This document shows positions 27,306 through 36,926 of a DNA stretch of 64,000 nt, in pieces; the stretch's first letter is position 1, and each line of letters opens with the position of its first letter. Under the pieces are notes generated by a model. The model was not told the DNA's origin. It did no database searches and saw only the letters and a list, made by a program, of their open reading frames with translations. The DNA lies in assembly GCF_013337185.1 (NCBI RefSeq), contig NZ_SWDE01000008.1:145996-209995 (forward strand). Direction: 5' to 3'. The stretch comes from Serratia proteamaculans. GTDB lineage: Bacteria; Pseudomonadota; Gammaproteobacteria; Enterobacterales; Enterobacteriaceae. A program made the translations under genes and the position numbers.

Positions 27306-28484
27306 TTAGCGATCGACCCAGCCCAAAGTGCGCTTGGCGAAGGCGTCTCGCACCGCCGGTAGCCGGGCCATCGCCATCAGGCCCAGATTGCGACCGACCA
27401 CCAGGGGGCCGTAGCGATTGGCGAACAGCCGGATCAAGCCGTCTGTCACGCCGATGGTCGCCTGCTGATCTTGCTGCCGCCGTTGTTGATAACGCCCCAA
27501 CAGCGCATAGCCACCGGGATCTTCTCCGGCCTGCTGCGCCTCGGCCAGGGTTTCCGCCAGCGACATCACGTCACGCAGGCCGAGGTTGAACCCCTGCCCG
27601 GCAATCGGATGCAGCGTCTGCGCGGCATTGCCCACCAGTGCCAGGCGATGGCTGACATGCTGATTGGCGGTCAGCAGGCTGAGCGGATAGCTATGACGTT
27701 TCCCGGCGCGAAGGATGCGCCCCAGGCGCCAGCCAAATGCCTGCTGCAATTCACTGATAAAACGTTCGTCGTCCCAGCCGTCAACCTGCTGGCGATCTTC
27801 ACGCGCATGGCACCACACCAGTGAGCTTCGTCCCTGAGACATCGGCAATAATGCCAGCGGCCCGTACCGGGTAAAGCGTTCAAAAGCGCGCCCCTGCGGA
27901 TGCTCGGCGGTGGTGACATTGGCGATGGTAGCAAACTGTGGGTAGTCATTTTGCTGCCACTGCACATTACAGGCCTGTGCCAGCGCCGAACGCGAGCCGT
28001 CTGCCGCCACCAGCAGTTTCCCGCTGATACGCCGGCCGTTATCCAGCAGCACTTCGGCCTGCTCCGCCGTGCGCACTACATCGACCACTCGGGCCGGACA
28101 ATGCAGCGTGACGCCAGGTGCCTTGGCCAGCAAAGCAAACAACCGTTGACCGGCGTCGTGCAGCTCAATCACCTGCCCCAACGCGTCGACCTGATAATCC
28201 TGCGCGTGCAAATTAACGAACCCGGCGTGGCCGCGATCGCTAACGTGCACCTGGGTGATGGCCGTCGCACAGTCACGCAGCGCCGGCCAAACGCCGATGC
28301 GCGTCAACTGCTGACAGGTGCCCTGCGCCAGGGCAATGGCGCGGGCGTCAAATCCCGGATGGCTGCGGTCGTCCGGTCGGGTTGCTTCGACCAGATCAAC
28401 CGCCAATCGTCCCTGAGTAAGCGATGAAATGGCCAACGCCAAAGTCGCGCCCGCCATACCACCGCCAACGATGATTACACTCAT
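27306..28484 (-). CDS. ubiH: 2-octaprenyl-6-methoxyphenol hydroxylase
   Basis: A 392-residue flavin monooxygenase for C1 hydroxylation in ubiquinone synthesis. It starts MSVIIVGGGMAGATLALAIS, has VSDRGHAGFVNL and VELHDAGQRLFALL, and the second FAD signature LVGNAAQTLHPIAGQGFNLG; Asn-Ala-Ala-Gln replaces the more usual Asp-Ala-Ala-His, as in other UbiH. It starts 4 nt after pepP ends, so the two are coupled. Confidence 0.96.
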   Translation of the reverse strand: MSVIIVGGGMAGATLALAISSLTQGRLAVDLVEATRPDDRSHPGFDARAIALAQGTCQQLTRIGVWPALRDCATAITQVHVSDRGHAGFVNLHAQDYQVDALGQVIELHDAGQRLFALLAKAPGVTLHCPARVVDVVRTAEQAEVLLDNGRRISGKLLVAADGSRSALAQACNVQWQQNDYPQFATIANVTTAEHPQGRAFERFTRYGPLALLPMSQGRSSLVWCHAREDRQQVDGWDDERFISELQQAFGWRLGRILRAGKRHSYPLSLLTANQHVSHRLALVGNAAQTLHPIAGQGFNLGLRDVMSLAETLAEAQQAGEDPGGYALLGRYQQRRQQDQQATIGVTDGLIRLFANRYGPLVVGRNLGLMAMARLPAVRDAFAKRTLGWVDR

Positions 28485-28488
28485 GCTA

Positions 28489-29802
28489 TTACCTTGCCGC
28501 CGCCATCAGTGCTTCGATGGCGTCAGCATCTTTCACTACGCTGGCCGTCAGGTTCTCAATGCCGGTCGCGGTGATCAGGATATCGTCTTCAATACGAATG
28601 CCCATGCCGCGATATTGCTCCGGCACGTCGGCATCCGGCGCAATGTACAGCCCCGGTTCAACGGTCAACACCATGCCCGGCTCCAGCGTACGGTCGCGAT
28701 CCGGCGTGCCATAATGGCCGACATCGTGCACATCCAGCCCCAACCAGTGACCAAGGCCGTGCATATAGAACGGACGATGGGCCTGTTCGGCAATCAACTG
28801 TTCGACTTCGCCTTTCAGGATCCCCAGCTCCACCATCCCGGTGATCATAATGCGCACGACTTCATCATTCACCACGCGGATGCTGATGCCCGGTTTGAAC
28901 ATCTCCAACGCCCGCGTCAGTGACGCCAGCACGATGTCATACACCGCGCGCTGCGGTCGACTGAATTTGCCGTTGACCGGGAAGGTACGGGTGATATCGC
29001 CGGCATAGCCTTTAAACTCACAGCCGGCGTCGATCAACACCAGATCGCCATCGCGCAATTCGCTTTCGTTCTCGGTGTAATGCAGGATGCAGGCGTTGTC
29101 CCCACCGCCGACAATGGTGTTGTAGGACGGGGAACGCGCGCCAAGGCGAGTAAACTCATGATGAATTTCCGCCTCAAGCTGATATTCGAACATCCCGGGA
29201 CGGCATTTTTCCATCGCGCGGGTATGGGCCAGTGCACTGATTTCACCGGCACGGCGCATGATAACCATCTCTTCGGACGACTTGAACAGGCGCATTTCAT
29301 GCAGCCACGGACGCCAGTCGGTCAGGGTCGCCGGTGCCTGAAGGTTCTGACGGAAGCCCTTGCGCAGCTTGTCAAGCGCGTCGAACAGGATTTGATCGGC
29401 ATAGGCGTATTGGCCCTGCGCGTGGTAAACCACGTCCAGGCCATTGAGCAACAGAGGCAATTGGTCATTGATTTCATTGAACGGCAGAGCGCGATCCACA
29501 CTCAGCTTCGCCGGAGCGGCATCCTGGCCCAGACGGCGGCCAAACCAGGTTTCCGCCGCCAGATCGCGTACCCGGTTGAACAGCACGCTGTGGTTATGCG
29601 TCTCGTCACTCTTCACCAGAATCAGCACCGCTTCCGGCTCATTGAAGCCGGTCAGGTACCAAAAATCGCTGTTCTGACGGTAAGGATATTCAGTATCGGC
29701 ACTGCGCGTTGCTTCCGGCGCAGAGAAAATAATCGCCGCGCTGGCCGGAGCCATTTTCGCCAACAGCGCCTGACGGCGGCTGTTGAATTCCTGCTGAGTC
29801 AT
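28489..29802 (-). CDS. pepP: Xaa-Pro aminopeptidase (aminopeptidase P)
   Basis: A 437-residue metallopeptidase (M24B, EC 3.4.11.9) that removes N-terminal residues before proline using two Mn ions. The metal ligands are in LIDAGCEFKGYAGDITRTFP (two Asp), HGLGHWLGLDVHDVG (His), LTVEPGLYI (Glu) and GIRIEDDI (Glu). The N-terminal half has TEYPYRQNSDFWYLTGFNEP. The start is the ATG after AGGAGAAGGTG; a GTG one codon upstream is in frame. The ygfB-pepP-ubiH-ubiI order matches E. coli. Confidence 0.97.
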   Translation of the reverse strand: MTQQEFNSRRQALLAKMAPASAAIIFSAPEATRSADTEYPYRQNSDFWYLTGFNEPEAVLILVKSDETHNHSVLFNRVRDLAAETWFGRRLGQDAAPAKLSVDRALPFNEINDQLPLLLNGLDVVYHAQGQYAYADQILFDALDKLRKGFRQNLQAPATLTDWRPWLHEMRLFKSSEEMVIMRRAGEISALAHTRAMEKCRPGMFEYQLEAEIHHEFTRLGARSPSYNTIVGGGDNACILHYTENESELRDGDLVLIDAGCEFKGYAGDITRTFPVNGKFSRPQRAVYDIVLASLTRALEMFKPGISIRVVNDEVVRIMITGMVELGILKGEVEQLIAEQAHRPFYMHGLGHWLGLDVHDVGHYGTPDRDRTLEPGMVLTVEPGLYIAPDADVPEQYRGMGIRIEDDILITATGIENLTASVVKDADAIEALMAAAR

Positions 29803-29862
29803 CACCTTCTCCTGAAATCAATCTGCCTGTGCTCACGGCCTTAAGGTCGTGAAATCGGGTAT

Positions 29863-30441
29863 TTAGTGCAAGGTCGGTTTGGCATTTTCCGGTGCCGTCG
29901 GCTTACGGCGGGTAAATTCGGTGTGGCACAAAATGGCCGCCATCCGCACATACTCCACCACTTCCTCCAGAGAGTGCTCAAGCTCTTCCTGGTCTTCGTC
30001 TTCTTCATAACCGAGTTGGGCGATGTTGCGCAGATCGTCGATCGCCTCACCCACTTCGTCTTTCACCTGAGCCAGTTTCGGCTGCATCATGCCGAGCCCG
30101 AGCAGGAAATGGTTCACCCAACCGCTCAACGCGTCGGCGCGATCGAACACGCTGACCGTCTCGCCTTCCGGCATCATCAACTGGAACATGAAATCGTCGT
30201 CTTCCAGCGTTTCACGCGTGATTTCATGAAGTTGCTGGAGAGGTTGGCTCAATGCCTGCGGGAAGGCCACGCCTTCGTTAGTCAGATCGTACACCAGCGA
30301 CTGCCAGCCGGCGTCGCGGCTGCCACCGCACAGCAGGCCGCTGATCAGGCCGTGCATTTCTGCTGCGGTCAACGCCACCGCTTGCTGGTTAAGGGCAAGG
30401 GTCAAAGATTGGTAACTTGGAAATGTATTCTGTATAGACAT
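29863..30441 (-). CDS. ygfB: YgfB family protein (UPF0149)
   Basis: A 192-residue acidic soluble protein of the YecA/YgfB family. Typical stretches are [33 protein letters not shown] and the acidic [25 protein letters not shown]. No enzymatic function is established; YgfB of Pseudomonas aeruginosa was linked to ampDh3 regulation. It is first in the pepP-ubiH-ubiI string and divergent from zapA. Confidence 0.93.
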   Translation of the reverse strand: MSIQNTFPSYQSLTLALNQQAVALTAAEMHGLISGLLCGGSRDAGWQSLVYDLTNEGVAFPQALSQPLQQLHEITRETLEDDDFMFQLMMPEGETVSVFDRADALSGWVNHFLLGLGMMQPKLAQVKDEVGEAIDDLRNIAQLGYEEDEDQEELEHSLEEVVEYVRMAAILCHTEFTRRKPTAPENAKPTLH

Positions 30442-30762
30442 GCGTATTCGTCATCGTTGGCAGGATAAGTTCGTGTTATGCTACCACCAAGGTCCGTCGC
30501 TGTACCAGATAAGCACGACACCTCAGTGGCTAGTTATAATCGTGATGTGTCAGATCTCACACACTGCCGGCAGGGAACAAAATGAAGCTAAATACGCATT
30601 TTGAAACCCTTTTTTGACTGGTAATGTCTGTCGCAGTAGATTACAACCAGGTACTGAAAAAGGGGTTGTATCTTGGTACCGAGGTATATATAGTGGCGCC
30701 CGCTTTAGACGGCCCGGTAGGGGTTGGTTGAGGCTGGCGCGAAATTTAGGCAGGAAGGTGGC
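30442..30762. other. Divergent region ygfB / zapA with a CRP-like site
   Basis: About 320 bp that should hold both promoters. At 30546-30561, TGTGTCAGATCTCACA matches the CRP form TGTGA-N6-TCACA with one mismatch and is nearly palindromic. No gene is supported. Confidence 0.4.
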
Positions 30763-31092
30763 ATGTCTGCACAACCAGTAGATATTCAAATTTTTGGTCG
30801 CTCTTTAAGAGTCAATTGCCCGCCAGAACAACAAGATGCGTTGAACATGGCAGCGGTCGATCTTAACGAACGGTTGCAAGATCTTAAAGTTCGCACTAGA
30901 GTCACAAATACTGAGCAGCTCGTTTTCATCGCGGCATTGAATGTTTGTCACGAACTTGCTCAAGAACGGTTGAAAACCCGTGATTATGCGTCCAATATGG
31001 AACAACGCATTCGCATGCTACAACAGACCATTGAACAGGCATTGCTTGAACAGGGTCGCATCTCTGAACGTCAGGATGCACAATTCGAATAA
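30763..31092 (+). CDS. zapA: Cell division protein ZapA
   Basis: A 109-residue protein, the same length as E. coli ZapA. It cross-links FtsZ protofilaments at the division ring. The N-terminal globular part has [15 protein letters not shown] and [16 protein letters not shown]; the C-terminal half (about 60-105) is a coiled coil with [19 protein letters not shown]. The ATG follows AGGAAGG. It is followed by 6S RNA and fau, the conserved order. Confidence 0.96.
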   Translation: MSAQPVDIQIFGRSLRVNCPPEQQDALNMAAVDLNERLQDLKVRTRVTNTEQLVFIAALNVCHELAQERLKTRDYASNMEQRIRMLQQTIEQALLEQGRISERQDAQFE

Positions 31093-31133
31093 CTTAAGTT
31101 GCTGAAATCCAAGGTTTCGGCAACGAGTACAAA

Positions 31134-31316
31134 ATTTCTCTGAGATGTTCGCCAGCGGGCCAGTCCCCTGAGCCGATATTTAGTACCAACAGAATGTGAT
31201 GATCCGCGATCGGTGTGCATGCTCGGCCCGCCGAGAAGCCTTAAGATTGCGACAGCACGTTCACCTTGAACCATGGGTTCAAGGGTTACAGCCTGCGACG
31301 GCATCTCGGAGATTCC
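31134..31316 (+). ncRNA. ssrS: 6S RNA
   Basis: About 183 nt closely matching E. coli 6S RNA: the 5' end ATTTCTCTGAGATGTTCGC, then GCGGGCCAGTCCCCTGAGCC, GAGAAGCCTTAA, CACCTTGAACCATGGGTTCA and the 3' end GGCATCTCGGAGATTCC. The 5' and 3' ends pair as the closing stem, and a central bulge mimics an open promoter. It binds sigma70 RNA polymerase and dampens transcription in stationary phase. It lies between zapA and fau as in E. coli, where it is co-transcribed with ygfA/fau. Confidence 0.96.
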
Positions 31317-31344
31317 CCCTTCCTCAGCGGTAAGTGTGCTGACT

Positions 31345-31953
31345 ATGTCTTTTCAAGCCCAGTATGCCCAGCAGCGGCAAAACATCCGTAACCAAATCCG
31401 TCAGCGTCGACGCGCCCTAACCTCTGAACAACAAAATAATTTTGCCCTGCAAACTGCCGATCGTATCTCTGAGCATCCACGCATCCAGGCGGCACACAGC
31501 ATTGCAGTATTTTTGTCGTTTGACGGCGAGTTGGATACCCGTCCACTGATTGAACGGTTATGGCAACAGGCCAAGCAAGTCTATCTGCCGGTATTGCACC
31601 CGTTTAGCCCCGGCAACCTGCTGTTCCTGCGATACACCCCGGAAACGCCGCTGATTAACAACCGTTTCAATATCCTTGAGCCACAGCTCGATGTACGCAA
31701 CGTCCTGCCGGTCGGGTCACTCGACGTGGTGCTGACGCCGTTGGTGGCGTTTGACAGCTCGGGCCAGCGTTTGGGGATGGGCGGCGGTTTTTACGACCGC
31801 ACTCTGCGAAATTGGCAACAACTCGGTCCCTACCCGATCGGGTTGGCGCATGACTGCCAGCAGGTGGAACAGCTGCCGGTGGAGCATTGGGATATCCCGC
31901 TGCCGGAAATCGTTACCCCATCGAAAAATTGGACATGGCGGATCGCCGAATAG
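31345..31953 (+). CDS. fau: 5-formyltetrahydrofolate cyclo-ligase
   Basis: A 202-residue enzyme (EC 6.3.3.2) converting 5-formyl-THF to 5,10-methenyl-THF with ATP. Conserved parts are IRQRRRAL near the start, VFLSFDGELDTRPLI and the nucleotide/substrate loop GQRLGMGGGFYDRTL. The E. coli protein starts later, at the Met equivalent to IRQRRR; here the ATG giving MSFQAQYAQQ is used, 29 nt after the 6S RNA end. Confidence 0.93.
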   Translation: MSFQAQYAQQRQNIRNQIRQRRRALTSEQQNNFALQTADRISEHPRIQAAHSIAVFLSFDGELDTRPLIERLWQQAKQVYLPVLHPFSPGNLLFLRYTPETPLINNRFNILEPQLDVRNVLPVGSLDVVLTPLVAFDSSGQRLGMGGGFYDRTLRNWQQLGPYPIGLAHDCQQVEQLPVEHWDIPLPEIVTPSKNWTWRIAE

Positions 31954-31954
31954 C

Positions 31955-31982
31955 AAAAGGCCGGATAAATCCGGCCTTTTTT
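31955..31982. terminator. Bidirectional terminator fau / serA
   Basis: AAAAGGCCGGA / TCCGGCCTTTT, an 11-bp stem with a 4-nt loop and T-runs on both strands, between the convergent fau and serA genes. Confidence 0.92.
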
Positions 31983-31998
31983 GTCACCGCGTTTTCAA

Positions 31999-33237
31999 TC
32001 AGAGCAGCAGGCGAGCACGGATAGTGCCGTCAATCGCCTTCATGCGCTGCAGTGCAGCATCAGCACGTTCGGTTTCTGCTTCGATATCGATAACCACATA
32101 GCCGATTTCCGGACCGGTTTGCAGGTACTGCGCGGCGATGTTCACCCCTTCTTCAGCAAAGATCTGGTTAATCTGCGTCAGTACGCCAGGGCGGTTTTCA
32201 TGGATGTGCAGCAGGCGGCTGGCGTTAGGGCCATGCGCAGGCAGTGACACTTCCGGGAAGTTAACCGCCGACAGGGTCGAACCGTTGTCAGAGTATTTCG
32301 CCAGCTTGCCGGCCACTTCATCACCGATGTTCTCCTGCGCTTCCTGAGTAGAACCGCCAATGTGCGGGGTCAGGATCACGTTGTCGAACTCGCACAACGG
32401 TGAGTTGAACGGCTCGCTGTTGGTCGCAGGCTCTTCCGGGAAGACGTCGATCGCCGCACCGGCCAAATGCTTGCTGGCCAATACTTTGCACAGTTCAGGA
32501 ATATCCACCACGGTACCGCGCGAGGCGTTGATCAGAATCGAACCCGGCTTCATCAACGCCAGCTCTTCTGCGCCCATCATATTCTTGGTCGACAGGGTTT
32601 CCGGCACGTGCAGCGTCACTACGTCGCTCATATTGAGCAGATCGGACAGGTGGCGCACCTGCTGGGCATTGCCCAACGGCAGCTTGTTCTCGATATCGTA
32701 GAAGAACACTTTCATGCCCAGGCCTTCAGCCAGGATCCCCAGTTGGGTACCGATATGGCCGTAGCCAATAATCCCCAGTTTCTTGCCGCGCGCTTCAAAC
32801 GAGCCGACGGCCAGTTTCTGCCATTCGCCACGGTGCGCTTTGGCGTTGGCGGACGGAATGCCGCGCAGCATCAGCAGCAGTTCGCCCAGCACCATTTCAG
32901 CCACGGATCGGGTATTAGAGAAAGGTGCGTTAAACACCGGAACGCCGCGTTTGGTCGCCGCCTTCAAATCAACCTGGTTAGTACCGATACAGAAACAGCC
33001 TACCGCCACCAGCTTCTCTGCGGCAGCGAAAACTTCTTCGGTCAGATTCGTGCGCGATCGGATACCGACGAAGTGAGCATCGCGGATCGATGCCTTAAGC
33101 GATTCGGTGTCTAACGCACCTTTGTGATATTCAATGTTGGTATATCCGGCAGCCAGCAGATTATCTACCGTGCTCTGATGAACCCCTTCCACCAACAGGA
33201 ATTTAATCCTGTCTTTCTCCAATGATACTTTTGCCAT
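31999..33237 (-). CDS. serA: D-3-phosphoglycerate dehydrogenase
   Basis: A 412-residue enzyme (EC 1.1.1.95) for the first step of serine synthesis, feeding the gcv pathway nearby. The NAD motif is GIIGYGHIGTQLGILAEGLG; the active-site Arg is in LINASRGTVVD and the His in LTPHIGGSTQEAQENIG. The C-terminal ACT domain (about 338-410) has IHENRPGVLTQINQIF, the serine feedback site. Length matches E. coli SerA (410). Confidence 0.97.
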   Translation of the reverse strand: MAKVSLEKDRIKFLLVEGVHQSTVDNLLAAGYTNIEYHKGALDTESLKASIRDAHFVGIRSRTNLTEEVFAAAEKLVAVGCFCIGTNQVDLKAATKRGVPVFNAPFSNTRSVAEMVLGELLLMLRGIPSANAKAHRGEWQKLAVGSFEARGKKLGIIGYGHIGTQLGILAEGLGMKVFFYDIENKLPLGNAQQVRHLSDLLNMSDVVTLHVPETLSTKNMMGAEELALMKPGSILINASRGTVVDIPELCKVLASKHLAGAAIDVFPEEPATNSEPFNSPLCEFDNVILTPHIGGSTQEAQENIGDEVAGKLAKYSDNGSTLSAVNFPEVSLPAHGPNASRLLHIHENRPGVLTQINQIFAEEGVNIAAQYLQTGPEIGYVVIDIEAETERADAALQRMKAIDGTIRARLLL

Positions 33238-33538
33238 TTACCCGACCCTATGTTCAGACTTCAGAAGCGGCTGTTGTGAAACAGCACACATCCAACATAA
33301 CAAAAATAACGCAGGCGGCAATACAAACGATTGCCCGCCCGTCAGTACAAGGCTCAGCGTTGTTGGTGGTTTCTGGCAGAAAATGCCATAGGGAAAGAAA
33401 TAGGCAGAAGCTTCGTGGAGCTATCGCTCGCAATGTGACATATGTCACCAAATTTGGCGCTTTTAATAAAAGATATTTTAACCAGTGAATTATGCGGCCC
33501 GGTGGGATCCAAGACCGCATACCTGCTGGGGTACTACA
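33238..33538. other. serA promoter region
   Basis: About 300 bp between rpiA and serA on the minus strand, holding the serA promoter. An inverted repeat TATGCGG (33491-33497) / CCGCATA (33515-33521) lies just past the rpiA stop. No gene is supported. Confidence 0.5.
33434..33449. promoter_or_regulatory. Candidate CRP site upstream of serA
   Basis: TGTGACATATGTCACC matches the CRP consensus TGTGA-N6-TCACA at all but the last base and contains the perfect palindrome TGACATATGTCA. It lies about 200 bp upstream of the serA ATG. E. coli serA is also reported to respond to CRP and Lrp. Confidence 0.6.
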
Positions 33539-34195
33539 TTACTCGACCACTTTCACGCCGTCAGGCGTACCCACCAGCGCGACATCGGCACCCCGGTTGG
33601 CGAACAGACCCACGGTCACGACACCGGCGATGCCGTTGATTTTGTTTTCCAGCGCGATGGCGTCCATGATGCTCAGGTTATGCACATCGAGGATCACGTT
33701 GCCGTTATCGGTCAGGACATTCTGACGATATTCCGGCAGCCCGCCCAGCTTCACCAGCTCACGCGCGACGTAAGAGCGCGCCATCGGGATCACTTCTACC
33801 GGCAGCGGGAATTTACCCAACACTTCAACCTGTTTGCTGGAATCAACAATACAGATAAATTTGCGCGCGATAGCAGCAATGATTTTTTCACGCGTCAGCG
33901 CAGCACCGCCGCCTTTGATCATCTGCATATGACGGTTGATTTCATCCGCGCCGTCGACATAAATATCCAGTGAATCCACTTCATTGCTGTCGAACACATG
34001 GATACCGAGGCTTTTCAGCTTGGCGGTGGAGGCGTCAGAGCTGGACACCGCCCCTTCGATCTGGTGCTTGATCGAGCCGAGCGCGTCAATAAAGTGGGCG
34101 GCGGTCGAGCCAGTGCCGACCCCAACGATGGTGCCCGGGGTCACGTAATCCAGTGCTGCCCAGCCAACCGCTTTTTTCAGTTCATCCTGCGTCAT
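33539..34195 (-). CDS. rpiA: Ribose-5-phosphate isomerase A
   Basis: A 218-residue enzyme (EC 5.3.1.6) interconverting ribose 5-phosphate and ribulose 5-phosphate. Motifs are [36 protein letters not shown] with catalytic Asp residues, and [12 protein letters not shown] with the base region. The open frame extends 21 codons upstream, but similarity starts at [17 protein letters not shown], so that ATG is used. Confidence 0.97.
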   Translation of the reverse strand: MTQDELKKAVGWAALDYVTPGTIVGVGTGSTAAHFIDALGSIKHQIEGAVSSSDASTAKLKSLGIHVFDSNEVDSLDIYVDGADEINRHMQMIKGGGAALTREKIIAAIARKFICIVDSSKQVEVLGKFPLPVEVIPMARSYVARELVKLGGLPEYRQNVLTDNGNVILDVHNLSIMDAIALENKINGIAGVVTVGLFANRGADVALVGTPDGVKVVE

Positions 34196-34398
34196 AATAT
34201 GTCCATTGCCTCTGTACGAAAACGTGTGCGTATTATAGGGTAAATCGCTAATTTTCACTTAGGCAGGATCACACTTCTTCACGCCAGGCCGCATTTTTAG
34301 GCGCGGTGCGGCAAGATGGCCCGGTGATTTTCCACCTGTAATACACCAGAGATGTGGCATAGTGCCTGTATCAATTTACTTTAAGGGATATCTTTCCG

Positions 34399-35292
34399 AT
34401 GAAACGCCCAGACTATCGAACGCTACAAGCGCTGGACGCGGTGATCCGTGAGCGTGGCTTTGAGCGCGCCGCGCAAAAACTTTGCATCACACAATCGGCA
34501 GTATCCCAGCGCATCAAGCAGTTGGAAAACCTGTTTGGCCAACCGCTGTTGGTGCGTACCGTGCCGCCACGCCCGACCGAGCAGGGCCAAAAGCTGCTGG
34601 CGCTGCTGCACCAGGTAGAATTACTGGAAGAAGAGTGGCTGGGTAACGATACCGGTATTGATACGCCGCTGTTGCTGTCGCTGGCGGTTAACGCCGACAG
34701 CCTGGCGACCTGGCTGCTACCGGCATTGAAACCGGTACTGACCGACTCCCCTATCCGCCTGAACCTGCAGGTAGAAGACGAAACCCGCACTCAGGAACGC
34801 CTGCGCCGTGGTGAAGTGGTGGGCGCAGTGAGTATCCAGCCGCAGCCGTTGCCAAGCTGCCTGGTGGATCAACTGGGCGCGCTGGATTATCTGTTTGTCG
34901 CCTCGAAAGGTTTTGCCGAGCGCTACTTCCCGAACGGGGTTACACGCTCTGCGCTGCTCAAAGCGCCGGCGGTGGCGTTCGATCATCTCGACGACATGCA
35001 TCAGGCTTTCCTGCAGCAGAACTTTGATCTGTCGCCGGGCAGCGTGCCCTGCCATATCGTGAACTCGTCGGAAGCCTTCGTGCAATTGGCGCGTCAAGGC
35101 ACCACCTGCTGTATGATCCCGCATCTGCAGATTGAGAAAGAGTTGGCTTCGGGTGAACTGATCGATCTGACGCCGGGCCTGTTCCAGCGCCGTATGCTGT
35201 TCTGGCACCGCTTCGCGCCGGAGAGCCGCATGATGCGTAAAGTGACCGATGCCCTGCTGGAGCACGGCCGCCAGGTTCTGCGCCAGGATTAA
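34399..35292 (+). CDS. argP: LysR-type regulator ArgP (IciA)
   Basis: A 297-residue LysR regulator that activates argO in response to arginine (and lysine as corepressor). The HTH is at about 5-62 ([40 protein letters not shown]) and the effector domain at about 90-290. It is divergent from rpiA with a 200-bp gap. Its known target argO lies 1 kb downstream beyond yggE. Confidence 0.95.
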   Translation: MKRPDYRTLQALDAVIRERGFERAAQKLCITQSAVSQRIKQLENLFGQPLLVRTVPPRPTEQGQKLLALLHQVELLEEEWLGNDTGIDTPLLLSLAVNADSLATWLLPALKPVLTDSPIRLNLQVEDETRTQERLRRGEVVGAVSIQPQPLPSCLVDQLGALDYLFVASKGFAERYFPNGVTRSALLKAPAVAFDHLDDMHQAFLQQNFDLSPGSVPCHIVNSSEAFVQLARQGTTCCMIPHLQIEKELASGELIDLTPGLFQRRMLFWHRFAPESRMMRKVTDALLEHGRQVLRQD

Positions 35293-35298
35293 ATAGAA

Positions 35299-35324
35299 AA
35301 GGTTCGCCGCGGCGAACCTTTTTC
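35299..35324. terminator. argP terminator
   Basis: AAGGTTCGCC / GGCGAACCTT, a 10-bp stem with a 2-nt loop followed by T residues, 7 bp after the argP stop and before the convergent yggE. Confidence 0.9.
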
Positions 35325-35343
35325 TTACTGAAACCTGCCTGCG

Positions 35344-36075
35344 TTATTGCGCTGCGTTACGCTGCAACTCAAATACCACATCCACCTGATCGTCAAAGTG
35401 AATGCTTTGCTGTTCATAGGTTTGCGCCGCGTCACTTTCCGCTGCCGCACCCGCAGATTTATACATGCGCGCTACCGGCATCGGCTGGTAGTTGGCGACA
35501 TGGTAACGAATGCTGTATACCGGCCCCAGCTTGGCGTTAAAGCCTTTCGCCAGGGAAGCGGCTTGCTGAGTCGCGTTCTCGATGGCCTTCTGACGCGCCT
35601 GCTCACGGTAGACGTCCGGTTTTGCCACGCCCAGCTCAACGGAGCGGATCTCATTGAGACCGGACTTCAACGCCCCGTCCAGCAGCTCGTTCAACTTGTC
35701 CAGTTGGCGTAAAGTCACCTGTACCTGGCGTACCGCACGGTAGCCTTTCAGCACCGACTCACCGGTTTTCAGGTAATCATATTCCGGCTGGGTGCGCAGG
35801 TTGGCGGCGCTGATGTCTTTCTTCTCAATATTGTTTTTCTGCAGGAAATCAAAATATTGCGCTACACGCTCATCAACCTGCTTCTTCGCCTGGGCGGCGT
35901 CTTTGGATGAAACGCTAACCTCGATCGCCAGGGTAGCGATGTCTGGTGTCGCGTCAACGCTTGAGGTGCCCGAGGTCACTACGTGCGGCCCTTCCGGCAC
36001 TTCTGCCGCCTGCAGCGCCAGAGGTAACGTCCCTAATCCAATCATTGCGGCCATAGCCAATGCTTTAAGCTTCAC
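35344..36075 (-). CDS. yggE: Oxidative stress defence protein YggE (SIMPL domain)
   Basis: A 243-residue periplasmic protein. The first 23 residues are a signal peptide (MKLKALAMAAMIGLGTLPLA, then LQA). The SIMPL (DUF541) domain follows, with VVTSGTSSVDATPDIATLAI and LRTQPEYDYLKTGESVLKGY. E. coli YggE reduces oxidative stress; its molecular activity is not defined. It starts at GTG behind AAGGAG. In E. coli it sits next to argO, as here. Confidence 0.92.
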   Translation of the reverse strand: MKLKALAMAAMIGLGTLPLALQAAEVPEGPHVVTSGTSSVDATPDIATLAIEVSVSSKDAAQAKKQVDERVAQYFDFLQKNNIEKKDISAANLRTQPEYDYLKTGESVLKGYRAVRQVQVTLRQLDKLNELLDGALKSGLNEIRSVELGVAKPDVYREQARQKAIENATQQAASLAKGFNAKLGPVYSIRYHVANYQPMPVARMYKSAGAAAESDAAQTYEQQSIHFDDQVDVVFELQRNAAQ

Positions 36076-36185
36076 GGTGTCTCCTTGATGACAGGCTCTA
36101 ACTGATTACCGGCCTGAAGGCCAGTTCCTTGGCATCAAAGCTAGCATATCGCACGGGTTTTTGAATTCGGATTAGTGACAAATTC

Positions 36186-36803
36186 TTATAAACTTGCCCC
36201 TTGCCAGGCCAACTGCAAGGCGATGCCCCACATCACCACCCCAACCAAGGTATTAATGATGCGCTGCGCCATTTGGGTTTTCAGCCAGGGTGCCAGCCAG
36301 GAAGCCAACAGCGCCAGGGCGAAGAACCACACGACGGAAGCGCTCACCGCCCCCAGCGCAAACCAGGAACGTACATCCGGCGTCAGTTGGCCGCCCAAAC
36401 TTCCCAACACCACAAAGGTGTCGAGATAGACATGCGGGTTCAGCCAGGTCACCGCCAACATGGTCACCACCAGCCGCCAGCGGCTTTGTTTCAGCTCCTC
36501 GGCCGTCGCCAGCGCCAGTTGCCGACTAAATGCGGTACGAAACGCTCCCCAGCCATACCACAGCAGAAAAGCTACCCCACCCCAGGTGACCAGCGCCAAC
36601 AGCAGCGGCGAGCGGCTCAGTAAGGCACTACCACCGAAAATCCCGCCGCAGATCAGCACGATATCGCTCAACGCACACAGCGAAGCGACCATCAGATGAT
36701 ACTGGCGGCGAATGCCCTGATTCATGACAAAAACGTTTTGTGGGCCAAGCGGCAGGATCATCGCGGCGCTCAGGGCGAAACCCTGTAAAAAGACAGCTAA
36801 CAT
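36186..36803 (-). CDS. argO: L-arginine exporter ArgO (LysE family)
   Basis: A 205-residue, six-helix inner-membrane exporter for arginine and canavanine. The LysE signature is [20 protein letters not shown]; also [22 protein letters not shown] with the conserved Asn-Pro-His. Expression is expected to depend on ArgP, present upstream. The ATG is used, with GTGAGGA as its ribosome site; a GTG four codons earlier overlaps that site. Confidence 0.95.
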   Translation of the reverse strand: MLAVFLQGFALSAAMILPLGPQNVFVMNQGIRRQYHLMVASLCALSDIVLICGGIFGGSALLSRSPLLLALVTWGGVAFLLWYGWGAFRTAFSRQLALATAEELKQSRWRLVVTMLAVTWLNPHVYLDTFVVLGSLGGQLTPDVRSWFALGAVSASVVWFFALALLASWLAPWLKTQMAQRIINTLVGVVMWGIALQLAWQGASL

Positions 36804-36926
36804 GGTATTCCTCACAGAGAAAAAAGCGCCGGGCAGCGGCGCGTATCGGGCAATACGCGCATCATAGGAGGAAAAAATTATTAGGTGAAATTGATATTTC
36901 TAATCAACTATCAGCAATGCTAATAA